Positions 34,601 through 42,643 of a stretch of DNA of 64,000 nt are shown here, piece after piece (the stretch's first letter is position 1; every line of letters begins with the position of its first letter). Source of the DNA: a bacterium UBP2_UBA2255. Its GTDB lineage: Bacteria > Edwardsbacteria > AC1 > EtOH8. Location: positions 6,270 through 70,269 of the forward strand of contig DDXR01000075.1 of NCBI GenBank assembly GCA_002347565.1. The letters are read 5' to 3'. A program made the position numbers and the translations under genes. The notes below the pieces were generated by a model. The model was not told the origin of the DNA, did no database searches, and saw only the letters and a list, made by a program, of their open reading frames with translations.

Positions 34601-35061
34601 GTCTTGCTGCCCCCGAACCGGACCGCCGTCGGGGCCTCCGGATCTGCTGCCGGTCCGCCAAGCGCGGCATCCGGGGCGGCCGGCTGCCGCGAGTCAGGGG
34701 GCAACAGCGCGGCCGCTGGGAGCTGCGGGACGTGGACCAGCGACTCGGGCAGGGAAACTGACAGCGCCCGGAACCAGATGACGGCGGTATCGGCCGGTGC
34801 GAGCGGCAGCGCGAAGAACAGCCTTCCCAACCGGTAATCGATGGCGTAATCCCGGTCTCGCACCAGTGTGCACCCGTTCAGCGACAGCGAGTCCGATCCC
34901 CGGAACAGGTTGCGGCGCCCGATATCAAAGGCCCGCTGTCCGTCGCCGGCGGCGATGGCAGCGCTGTCTCGGCCGTCCGACTGCGGCGGCGGGGCCGGCG
35001 GATCGCCATCGACCGCCAGCGTCGCGGCGGCCAGCAGCGACACCCAAACCGCTAGCGGCAC
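31663..35061 (-). CDS. Large outer-membrane barrel protein, SprA/Sov-like but half-size
   Basis: A 1132-residue exported protein dominated by beta strands and ending RLDLRAYF, a barrel-type aromatic terminus. Two stretches resemble SprA (Sov), the T9SS translocon: residues about 165-270 (SANGRLSPGLEISAQVSD, FIQARAEHWRAAVGDLEL) and about 297-345 (LPNSQKVWLDGELL, DYVIDHDRAELTFTPRRPIT, IVAQFQYSAL). SprA is about twice this length, so this is either a short divergent form or a relative with another role. Overlaps the upstream propeller gene by 10 nt and the downstream Omp85 gene by 1 nt. The SprA link is by eye only. Confidence 0.55.
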   Translation of the reverse strand: MPLAVWVSLLAAATLAVDGDPPAPPPQSDGRDSAAIAAGDGQRAFDIGRRNLFRGSDSLSLNGCTLVRDRDYAIDYRLGRLFFALPLAPADTAVIWFRALSVSLPESLVHVPQLPAAALLPPDSRQPAAPDAALGGPAADPEAPTAVRFGGSKTFSIATGSNRDLALEQSLNVSANGRLSPGLEISAQVSDRNLPLTAAGTTGEVSQLEQMFIQARAEHWRAAVGDLELTHRALSLLQFDRQLEGVHADGWYGSATASAAYSAAKGKGATIRFAGQEGTQGPYRLSPGDGAGEARLLPNSQKVWLDGELLVPGAAADYVIDHDRAELTFTPRRPITGDSRIVAQFQYSALSYRRSLTFIAGSLRPTDWAAVHAAYLEEADDADRPAGDALTDSQRAALARAGNDTAAMWVDGGTPVEPGTGWYARADSFYVYDPSGAGDYSVTFTAVGSGGGDYVYDSSLGGFRYVGARAGDYAARRRLSGPQTERTAGLRTEFAWDGGAAHFEGSTASFDRNTLSAIGDDDNQGRAGTASLRWKRDSLPWGGFELRSDWTSVGAGYRNGSVERRPGFEAEWGLANWGGMAPVEPAGPRQEMEWGAAYTLLQCATVGGGWGRLAMPGGLWNRKYQAASSIGLAKWPRLEYRYLQHRVGGAWPNRPDQTGRRDRHQAQSAWRRGPWGIDAGLVSSIDLLQRDTAWSEGARFWEASLGWARNGGGLALEQSVKRRDDRRRDSAATAWSGQSFATTVTSRAGWHRADRFNITADHTYRQVRLRPGAAGQGLNSHLAALHADHARPDGQLRLSLDYTLGSTAAALKQELYLRVPDRTGDHSYDPGSGRFYPDTAGNYRRTVTDQGAAVLATENAAKAYLSLTPVRSRGWWKGSRLDLLSAASISSPEAMAASTVLFQRGRLWRPTNLRSHLDLSGEASHSSVSGWNVRTRLRWRREADSRFVTRRTETQLVERRGEVFLPLAASGRLTLSAEYAATGTSAVGTGMESGETAVTIGGDGGWHPVRDLELALRAGYARERLEHGPGMPPPIVVRYGKASAAPYLTLQLGPAGSVRTEFGLIHWAPDRPPGEIPVEFAFTRPPGLTKTWSLQYDYRVNANLTSSAGYDGRKRPDLRPEHNARLDLRAYF

Positions 35062-35912
35062 CGGAACAGGTTCCCGCGAGCAGCTACCGTCACCTGGTCG
35101 CCGCTGCCGATCGCGATCAGGGATCCCCTCCCCGTTCCCGCGGCCCCGTCAGGCCAGGTCGAGCCTCGTCCCGGGTGGTGGCAGTCGAACACGTCCATCC
35201 GTCCTTCGGCGTCGACCGTCCACAGCCGGGAGTACGAGTCGAACGCCATCGCCGCCGGGCGCGCGCGAAAGCGCGCCAGGGCGCGGCCCCAGCCCGAGTG
35301 GAGAGCGATTGTGCCATCGGCCGGATCGGTCAGCGCGACCAGGTCGCCCGCCCTGGTGACGGCCATCGCCGGGCGCTGGCCGGCAGCGGCCGCGGGACCG
35401 ATGGCGACCGAGAACTGCCGCACCGCCCTCCCGCGCGGATCGAACACGGAGATCTCTCGCCGCGGTTCATCGAGCACGAACAGGTCGCCGGCCGCCGTTA
35501 CTGCGGCGGCGCTGGTGGTGCGTCCGGCCACCATGACCATCCCCCGGGGCTTGCCTTGTGACGAGTAGAACCGGACGCTCTGTTCCCTGGCGTCCGCCAG
35601 GCAGAACCCCTCGTCGTACCCCGGGACCAGGAACGCATCGGGATTGCCGAGGCTGAGCTCGAATCGCTGCAGGCAGGAATCGCCGTCCGGCTGAAACGAC
35701 AGCAGCCGCCACCGGGAGGGGTCTGTGAGATAAACGGCTCCGGTCCGGTCGACCCAGACCGATGCCGGCGACAGGTTTTCCGGGAACCGGCAGAGAACGG
35801 CGATCACGCCGTCGGGCGAGGGCGCCGCCCCCCCCGGGGACAGGCTGATCATCGGGGGGGCGCAGGCAAGCGCCGCCAGTGGCAAGAGCAGGGTAAGGGC
35901 GATGCGCGTCAT
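35052..35912 (-). CDS. Exported beta-propeller (NHL-like) protein
   Basis: A 286-residue protein. ATG 35912 gives a signal sequence with Cys19 in a weak lipobox (ALAC), so a lipoprotein is possible. The rest is built from propeller-like blades of about 40 residues: SPASVWVDRTGAVYLTDPSRWRLLSF, GYDEGFCLADAREQSVRFYS, TAAGDLFVLDEPRREISVFDPRG, TRAGDLVALTDPADGTIALH, DSYSRLWTVDAEGRMDVFD. Upstream of the large barrel gene with a 10-nt overlap, which suggests joint expression and perhaps a complex at the outer membrane. Confidence 0.7.
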   Translation of the reverse strand: MTRIALTLLLPLAALACAPPMISLSPGGAAPSPDGVIAVLCRFPENLSPASVWVDRTGAVYLTDPSRWRLLSFQPDGDSCLQRFELSLGNPDAFLVPGYDEGFCLADAREQSVRFYSSQGKPRGMVMVAGRTTSAAAVTAAGDLFVLDEPRREISVFDPRGRAVRQFSVAIGPAAAAGQRPAMAVTRAGDLVALTDPADGTIALHSGWGRALARFRARPAAMAFDSYSRLWTVDAEGRMDVFDCHHPGRGSTWPDGAAGTGRGSLIAIGSGDQVTVAARGNLFRCR

Positions 35913-35988
35913 GTCATTCGTCGCAAGCAAAATCCCCCGGTGCCTGGTGCCTGGGCAAGCACGCGGAGGATCGCACTGTTCACCGGCA

Positions 35989-36771
35989 TCAGAATTCGCC
36001 GGCCAGTCTGAACGTGAGGTTGTCGCCGTTGCGGGCCGCATCGAGCCGCCAGTTGACGGCGCTGGCCCTGGCGTCCGGCCGCCGGTTGTGTCGCCGGGTC
36101 AGGCGGGCCGCATTGACGGACGACAGCACACGGTTGAGCAGGGCGCCTCCAGCCGCGTAGCTGATCCGCTGCAGGGCGCTCCGGCTCTTGATGCGGAGCG
36201 ACCGGTAGGAATGCCACTCGCCGTCGGCCTGCCAACGCCATGCGTCAGCGGCGGTGTACAGCCGTCCCGACACCCACGCCGCCTGGGCCGCCGGATCGTC
36301 CGGGTAGTGCTCCCGGGCCTGGCGCCACTGGTCCTCGTTGTACCAGTCGCTGTTGGGGTATTCGTAGATATCACGGTAGTACTCGTCGTTCTCCCGGCTG
36401 AAGTTCGAACCGGCTTTCTGGGCGGCATAGTTCCGGTAGTCCCGTTTCCACATCTCGCCCTGGAACTTGGAGAACAGCGCGAAGCTCCAGATCAGGCCTT
36501 CGGCCGTGAAGAAGCCGACGGCGTGTCGTTGCTCGCCGGCGTAGTATTCGCCTGCGCCCGGCAGTGCCAGCGACATGAGGAATGCGGTCTTGATCGATTT
36601 CCGTCCGGCTGCTCGCGGCGCGGATTGCCGCTCCGGTTCCGGGGTTGCCGGCTGCTGCCGCGGGATATCGCGGATGATAATCTCGCCCGTAGCGGCGTCC
36701 GGCGCCGGGGCCTGTGCGGACAGGGTTGCGGCGACCGCGGCCAGCGCGAGGGCGGTAAAGAGCTGTTTCAT
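35989..36771 (-). CDS. DUF5683-like exported membrane protein
   Basis: A 260-residue protein. ATG 36771 overlaps the protease stop by 4 nt (ATGA) and begins a signal peptide (about 1-19). After a Pro-rich linker comes the typical DUF5683 segment KTAFLMSLALPGAGEYYAGEQRHAVGFFTAEGLIW (two hydrophobic stretches, about 63-100), then a Tyr/Trp-rich soluble region (NDEYYRDIYEYPNSDWYNEDQWR). Such proteins are common in FCB bacteria near outer-membrane and secretion genes; function unknown. Confidence 0.7.
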   Translation of the reverse strand: MKQLFTALALAAVAATLSAQAPAPDAATGEIIIRDIPRQQPATPEPERQSAPRAAGRKSIKTAFLMSLALPGAGEYYAGEQRHAVGFFTAEGLIWSFALFSKFQGEMWKRDYRNYAAQKAGSNFSRENDEYYRDIYEYPNSDWYNEDQWRQAREHYPDDPAAQAAWVSGRLYTAADAWRWQADGEWHSYRSLRIKSRSALQRISYAAGGALLNRVLSSVNAARLTRRHNRRPDARASAVNWRLDAARNGDNLTFRLAGEF

Positions 36772-39700
36772 TTGACCACCGCGATTTTGCATGATGCGCT
36801 CCCGCCGCCGGCGGCCTCCGCCCGGATGAAATACAACCCGGCGGCGATGTTCTCCAGGTCCCAGACATACTCGTTATCCACGCTTGCCTGGCCGTCGTGG
36901 GAGAATCGCCGCACCAGGTCGCCCGCCGCGTTGTACACCCTGAAATCGACCCGGGCCGCCTGGGTGAGGTAGTAGCGGATCCGCGTCGGCACGTTGCGGG
37001 CGGGGTTGGGATAGGCGTAGAGGTTTTGCAGAATGCCTCCCCTGACAACCACCGGGATCGCGGAGGCGTCGAATCTGAGCAGACCGGTGTGGGACTGGTC
37101 GTTGTGGAATCCGCACCACGGCTCGCGGCCTGCGGCATTCAGTGTGGCGTATCGCCAGATGTTTAGCCGGCCGTCGTCGCTGCCCACGGCCAGATAGCGG
37201 CCCAGGCCGGTCAAGGCCTGATCGGGAAAATACCGCGGCGTGGAATGCGTCTTCCCGCCGATGGTCATCGGAAAACCGGCCGCAGCCGTCCCATCGCCGT
37301 TGAAGGCAACTAGATTCCCGTCAGGCGATCCGATGATAATCTCCGGCCGGCCGTCGGCATCGACGTCGGCCAGCACCGGCGATGACTGTACGGCCTCCCC
37401 GGCTGAAACCGTTTTCGGGAACCCGGTCATCAACGTCCCGTTGTAATTGTAAGCATAAAGACTGGCGCCGATGGCGACTGCAATGTCGGGGTAACCGTTG
37501 CCGTCAACGTCGCCCACTGCGGGCGAAGCGATCGCCGCCTGGCCATGCAGCACCGGCCAGCCCGGAAGCAGTCCGCCGCGGCCATCGATCACATAAACGC
37601 CCTTCTTGTTGCAGGCCACGATCTCCAGCCTGCCGTCCCGGTTGACGTCGGCGACCGCCACCGAGGAGCTGACCCAGTCCACCCACGGCGTCAACGCCGG
37701 AAATCCCGGTACATTTTGGCCGTTGCCCCGGAACGCGAACACCCGACTGTCGCCCGACAGGATTACGATCTCGTTGCCGGGGTAAGCCGGATCGATATCG
37801 GCCACCGCGGCCGTGGAGCGGGTCTCCATGGTCAGGTCCCGGGGAAAACCGTCCAGGGGAGTTCCGTCATATCGCCAGACATGCAGCTTGCGGTCATCGC
37901 CGGCCACGATCACTTCCAGCGTATCGTCACCGTTGACGTCGCCCAGCGTCACCGAGGAATAGATTGGGCCGTTGACGGACTGTGGCCAACCCGGCAAGAG
38001 GTTTGCTCTGCGTACCGAGAAGGTATCGCGATGCACGGTTGTGTCCAGTACCGTCTGCGGTGGCGTGAACCTGAAACCGTAGACCGCGCCCTGCGTCTGC
38101 GAGATGGCCGCTGCGATGAATACTTCAGGCTGCGAGTCGCGGTCGACATCTCCGACTGCCGGCGACGAGTAAATATTGCCAATAACCTTGGCGAATTCGG
38201 CATGTAATCTGACCGTGTCAGCGCCACCGGCGCGCACCAGCGTTGTGTCCTGGTTGAACAGTCCCGATCCGTCAAGCTTCCACGCATAGAGTGTGCCGCC
38301 GTTGTCGGGCAGCAGCACCACCGTTTGCTGGGAATCGGGCAGGAACGCGCAATTCGGGCTGTTCCAGTCGCAGGGGCCGTCCATCGCCGCCGGGAACCCG
38401 GGCAAGGCGTTGCCGACCCTGACCCGGGCGATCATGTTCTCGGCCGGGGACGAGATGTTGAAAATCGAGACATGGGTGCAAGACCCGTCGTTGGCCCGCG
38501 TGGCCGGGTCCGAGCCGTCGTCGAGGCGATCGTTGTTGCCGGCATAGTAGGCGTCGTAGGGGCTGGCGTAGGTGCCGTAGGGCGATCCGCCCCAGCGCTG
38601 CAAGTCCTGGATATGATCGGCCTCCACCAAATGGATGGCCTTGACCTCACCCACCTCCAGCGTGTTGTTTTCCCAGCGTCGCGCGATCAGGCTGTCGTCC
38701 ACGTGCCACACCAGCAGGCCGCCCCGGCCCAGTTCGAACGGCAGGGAAAGGTCGTAATCGTCCACCTTGACCAGCACGCCGTTGCGCCAGACGCGGGCGC
38801 CGCTGGAATCAGAACCGGGGCCATGGATCAGGGAATCGGAAAAATCAACCTGGTTGCTGGGATTGGACCAGGCCCGGCGGTTCTCGACCAGATAATACTC
38901 GCGGGAATTGAGCGGGATCTTGACTATGGCGTCGCGGTTCTTGGCCGCCCACTTGAAGGCCTGCAGGACGTCGTCACCCGGTTTGAGCACAACCGGATCT
39001 GCCCAGCCCAGGAAAACCTTGCACCAGGCCGAGAGGTGCGGCGGCACGTAGGCGTTGAGGTTCCAGGAGCCGTGCGACATCAGCTCCCACTCGCCCAGCC
39101 CCACCGAATTGAACTCGACGTCATAGAGGTCCGGCAGGCCCAGCTGGTGGCCGAACTCGTGGGCGATCTCTCCCTGCGACCCCAGCACCATGCCGTCCTG
39201 GCTCTGGGTCTCGGCGTTGATGCTGGCCTCATAGATGGTGTCGGCACCACCCCGGACGATGATCGGGCTGGACTCGTCCATCCGGATGAACACCGCCGGC
39301 AGATCGGCGCCCCAAGGGTCGGTCTGCCACACCGAACCGGCGTGGATCAGCATCACCGCCTTGGGGATCTTGACGCCGCCGGCCCAGTGGCTGAACTGGC
39401 AGGTATCGGCGTCGGCCGCGGCCGCGGCGTCGCGTAGCAGCGTGTAGATGCCGGCGCCCCAATTCTGCTGGTTGTTGTAGAAATCCGAGTAGAATGACAT
39501 CTGGTGCGGCAGGTCGTAGGCCGTCTGGCGCCCCTTGGGCCACTGCTCGTACTCGATCCACAGCCTGCCGCTGGATACCGCCCAGTAGTAGTTGCGCAGG
39601 GCCAGCATCTGATTGTGGACATACCCGCTGTCGTGCGGCGGCTCGTATTCAAGGTTGTGCCCCTGGAGGGGGTCGCCATTGACATAGATCGGCTGGCCGT

Positions 39701-40028
39701 TGCCGACATAGTCGAATCGCCCGTTGCCGGTGGTATTCGGATCGTCATCCGGCACGAACTGGACCTTGAGCACCAGCACCCGGACCGTATCGGTGGCCGC
39801 CGCCTTGCCCCTGGCGGCCGCGGCGGCCCGCCGGACCTGGCCCAGGATGTTGCGGCTGCTGACCGCGTCATGGTAGCGACGCGGCTGGCTTTTCAGGTTG
39901 TTGAACAATTGCCGCGGTCCGTTCCATGCCTGTTTCAGCCGCAGCAGCTCGTTGCCGTCGGCCAGGGCCGCGCTGCCGATCAGCAGCGCGGCGACGGCCG
40001 CCGCGGCCCGGGTCGCGTGACGGGTCAC
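36768..40028 (-). CDS. M6-family (immune-inhibitor-A-like) metalloprotease, type IX secretion cargo
   Basis: A 1086-residue secreted zinc protease. Signal peptide (about 1-23), M6 catalytic domain with HEFGHQLGLPDLYD (His290, Glu291, His294 and a Gly-Leu-Pro-Asp that supplies the third ligand), a VCBS/FG-GAP propeller at about 560-990 (repeats such as SSPAVGDVDRDSQPEVFIA, SSVTLGDVNGDDTLEVIVA, ASPAVGDVDGNGYPDIAVA), and a C-terminal T9SS sorting domain (YAYPNPARNVP, DFRVYNAAGDLVRRF, IAAGLYFIRAEA). Encoded between the PorV-like and DUF5683 genes, so cargo and exporter seem to share one transcript. Confidence 0.92.
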   Translation of the reverse strand: MTRHATRAAAAVAALLIGSAALADGNELLRLKQAWNGPRQLFNNLKSQPRRYHDAVSSRNILGQVRRAAAAARGKAAATDTVRVLVLKVQFVPDDDPNTTGNGRFDYVGNGQPIYVNGDPLQGHNLEYEPPHDSGYVHNQMLALRNYYWAVSSGRLWIEYEQWPKGRQTAYDLPHQMSFYSDFYNNQQNWGAGIYTLLRDAAAAADADTCQFSHWAGGVKIPKAVMLIHAGSVWQTDPWGADLPAVFIRMDESSPIIVRGGADTIYEASINAETQSQDGMVLGSQGEIAHEFGHQLGLPDLYDVEFNSVGLGEWELMSHGSWNLNAYVPPHLSAWCKVFLGWADPVVLKPGDDVLQAFKWAAKNRDAIVKIPLNSREYYLVENRRAWSNPSNQVDFSDSLIHGPGSDSSGARVWRNGVLVKVDDYDLSLPFELGRGGLLVWHVDDSLIARRWENNTLEVGEVKAIHLVEADHIQDLQRWGGSPYGTYASPYDAYYAGNNDRLDDGSDPATRANDGSCTHVSIFNISSPAENMIARVRVGNALPGFPAAMDGPCDWNSPNCAFLPDSQQTVVLLPDNGGTLYAWKLDGSGLFNQDTTLVRAGGADTVRLHAEFAKVIGNIYSSPAVGDVDRDSQPEVFIAAAISQTQGAVYGFRFTPPQTVLDTTVHRDTFSVRRANLLPGWPQSVNGPIYSSVTLGDVNGDDTLEVIVAGDDRKLHVWRYDGTPLDGFPRDLTMETRSTAAVADIDPAYPGNEIVILSGDSRVFAFRGNGQNVPGFPALTPWVDWVSSSVAVADVNRDGRLEIVACNKKGVYVIDGRGGLLPGWPVLHGQAAIASPAVGDVDGNGYPDIAVAIGASLYAYNYNGTLMTGFPKTVSAGEAVQSSPVLADVDADGRPEIIIGSPDGNLVAFNGDGTAAAGFPMTIGGKTHSTPRYFPDQALTGLGRYLAVGSDDGRLNIWRYATLNAAGREPWCGFHNDQSHTGLLRFDASAIPVVVRGGILQNLYAYPNPARNVPTRIRYYLTQAARVDFRVYNAAGDLVRRFSHDGQASVDNEYVWDLENIAAGLYFIRAEAAGGGSASCKIAVVK

Positions 40029-40060
40029 GTCAAATCCCCCTTCCCTTCAGCCGTCCGCCC

Positions 40061-42562
40061 CTAGAACTTCGCCGACAGCGAGAATTTCCGGTTGTACTTC
40101 TGCAGTTCGCCGCCCGGTTCCATGGAGAAATCGAACTCGATGAATTTGTAACCCACTCCGAACCCGAAAGTGGGGCCGATGATCTTGCCGACAAAATCGT
40201 ATACGTAACCGCTGCGGACGGCCAGGTTCGCCGGCCCCAAGTACCAGTACTCGACGCCCCAGTGCTGGACCGCCTCCTCCAGCTCCGTGCGCCAGGGCCG
40301 GTTGAGGTAGACCACCGTCTTGGTCAGGTCGAACGCTGCCGTCAGCCGCGTGTACTTCCCATCCAGCACGCGGTAGGCGATCCCGCCCCGGATGTTGCGG
40401 GACAGCGGGTCGGCCTGCTCGGCGGAAACGTACACCAAGTTGGGCCCCAGATTCTGCACGTTGAGGCCGACCGACATGCCCTTGATCGGGCCCCGGTAGA
40501 GGGCGCCCAGGTCGATGGCCCAGGTTGTGGCCACGCCCTTGCCCGAGGTCCCCTCGGGCGCGAACGGCGCCAGATGGGAGTGGATCAGCTTCAGGTTGAT
40601 GCCGCCGGCCAGGTTCTCGTAGATCCGGTTGCCGTAGGACAGCACCGGCGAAAACTCGAAGCTGGAGAATACGCCCAGGTCCTCGCCCTGCGAGCCCGTG
40701 CGGTAGTTCTGACCCTCCGACAGGAAGATGATGCTGCCACCGAACACGCCCCAGTCCTTCACCGGCTGGGCGTAGGCCATGAACTCGTAGTACATGTCTC
40801 CGACGTCGCCCCAGATCTCCGACAGCCATGGCGAATGCATCAGGGTCGCGTAGCGGACATCCCCCTTCATCTTCGCCAACTCGGCCGGGTACACCGCCTC
40901 CAGCAGGCGACGGTTCAGTTTCTGGACCTGGTCCTTGGACAGGTTGTCGATGCCGGCGTTCACCAGCTCCTGCCCGTCATCGGGCAGCGCGTAGCCCGCG
41001 AACACGGCCGCACTGTAGAAATCCCTGCGGGATAGCACCGCATTCAGGTCCTCGACCAGCCGTTTTCTGACCGCAGCGGTCAGCGTCCGCCCTTGTGAAT
41101 ACTGGGCCAGAATATCCCGGCTGACCGGACTGAGCCGCGATCTGAGATGCTGGACAGGGGTCGGGTTGTCGCCGGCCCGCCGGAACACGCCGGGGAACGC
41201 ATCCTCGAGCAGCGCCCGGTTGAGGCGGGCGGCCGGCCCTGGCATCAGCCGTTCGGCGATCAGCTCCCGCGTCGGTTCCGACAGCCGCACCGCGGTGAAC
41301 CGCTCATCCTGGTAGAAATCCGGCGACAGCAGCAGCCGGTTGATGCCGTCGGCCAGCTGGCGGGCATCGGCGTCCGGCATCGGGGCGCTTCCGTCGTAGG
41401 ACCGGGCGATCTGCTCGAGGTCGTCGGCCAGCTTGATCCTCAGGAAACCGGCCATGGTTTCGGCCGCCGGCCGGCTGCGGTACCCTGCCAGGGCACCGTC
41501 CAGCAGCGATTCCAGCAGGCTGCGGTTGACGATCCTGGTCTCCGCGGCGGGCAGCCGGCCGCTGTCATGGGCCAGCGCCAGCTCCGGCGCGAACAGCTCC
41601 AGCAGCACAATCCGGTTGAATCGCACCAGCTCCTGCCCCGTCAGTCTCCGCTCGCTCAGGGCGATGGTCGCAGAACTAACCTTGAGCGCTGCCAGCTCCT
41701 GCTGATCGGCGATTGCCCGGCCCCGGGAGATCTCCCTATTGATGATGCCTGCGAGCTTCTCCTGCAGCCTGGTCGCCGCGCCGGTACCCGGCTGGGCGTC
41801 CGCCGGCTGATTGCCAAGAGCCGCGGGGATCCGCTGGGACAGGCGCCGGGCAACGGCATTATCGCCGGTCCGCAGCCGCTTGATCAAGGCCGCCGGATCC
41901 GGTATGTTGTCCGCGGTCAGCGTGTCCGGGATGGCCGGGACCAGCGCCTCGACCGCCGGCGGCGCCAGCGCCACACCCGGGAACGTTGAACGGCGGTAAA
42001 GGCCGGCGCGGTTGATCAGAATGTTGAGGGCGGCGACCAGCGCCGTCTCGCGGACTTCATCCGCCGTTCCGTCATCGGACCAGGCGTCGATCAGCGCGGT
42101 CTGCTCCGGCGCCAGCGCCGCCCGCAGCGCCCGCACCTCTTGTCGGGCCGTATCGCCGAGGATTCGCGCCGTCCGGGGCCAATCGACGACATCGGACCGG
42201 GCCACCAGCGGGGACGATGTCAGCACAACCAGCAGCCGCCCGGGATCGGCGATATCGCCGTCCGCCAGCATGTAGGTGCTGTCGCTTTCCCGGAAACTGT
42301 CCAGCAGCCGGGGCCAGTCCCTGACATCGCTCGCCGACAGCGTCGGGGTTCCGGTCTTGAGGAAGGCCAGCCCGGCCGGGTTGAAGTACGTGGCCGAGGC
42401 GTCGTCGGCCACCGCGGCGAAAGCCGAGCCCATGCCGCACGCCCGGGCGCCGGGACGGATCAGCAGGAAGATGGCGCCCCCTTCGGAGATGGCCGGCGCG
42501 TTCCCCTGCCAGACGCAGAGGATCGCCACGATCGCTGCCAGGAAAGATGCCGATGTACGCAT
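40061..42562 (-). CDS. PorV-like barrel protein with a large helical-repeat insertion
   Basis: An 833-residue protein. The signal peptide (about 1-24) and the first strands carry the PorV hallmark (IFLLIRPGARACGMGSAFAAVADDASATYFNPAG). The usual continuation, SPWLSEIWGDVGDMYYEFMAYAQ, comes only at about residue 573 and runs through the remaining strands (GGSIIFLSEGQNYRTGSQGE, VGLNVQNLGPNLVYVSAEQADPLSRNIRGGIAYRV). Between them are about 490 residues of Leu/Arg-rich helices with a degenerate repeat (L-N-x-x-L, F/L-Y, then L-N-R-x-L-L-E and F/Y-P) seen about four times. PorV normally carries cargo to the PorU sortase; the PorU-like gene lies directly upstream. Confidence 0.82.
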   Translation of the reverse strand: MRTSASFLAAIVAILCVWQGNAPAISEGGAIFLLIRPGARACGMGSAFAAVADDASATYFNPAGLAFLKTGTPTLSASDVRDWPRLLDSFRESDSTYMLADGDIADPGRLLVVLTSSPLVARSDVVDWPRTARILGDTARQEVRALRAALAPEQTALIDAWSDDGTADEVRETALVAALNILINRAGLYRRSTFPGVALAPPAVEALVPAIPDTLTADNIPDPAALIKRLRTGDNAVARRLSQRIPAALGNQPADAQPGTGAATRLQEKLAGIINREISRGRAIADQQELAALKVSSATIALSERRLTGQELVRFNRIVLLELFAPELALAHDSGRLPAAETRIVNRSLLESLLDGALAGYRSRPAAETMAGFLRIKLADDLEQIARSYDGSAPMPDADARQLADGINRLLLSPDFYQDERFTAVRLSEPTRELIAERLMPGPAARLNRALLEDAFPGVFRRAGDNPTPVQHLRSRLSPVSRDILAQYSQGRTLTAAVRKRLVEDLNAVLSRRDFYSAAVFAGYALPDDGQELVNAGIDNLSKDQVQKLNRRLLEAVYPAELAKMKGDVRYATLMHSPWLSEIWGDVGDMYYEFMAYAQPVKDWGVFGGSIIFLSEGQNYRTGSQGEDLGVFSSFEFSPVLSYGNRIYENLAGGINLKLIHSHLAPFAPEGTSGKGVATTWAIDLGALYRGPIKGMSVGLNVQNLGPNLVYVSAEQADPLSRNIRGGIAYRVLDGKYTRLTAAFDLTKTVVYLNRPWRTELEEAVQHWGVEYWYLGPANLAVRSGYVYDFVGKIIGPTFGFGVGYKFIEFDFSMEPGGELQKYNRKFSLSAKF

Positions 42563-42643
42563 GATGGGGTGCTCCTTGTGTGTGACTGCGGTGGGTGCCG
42601 ATGGCGTCGTCGTTGAGATCGAGCGGTCGTGCGCAGGCGGGTG

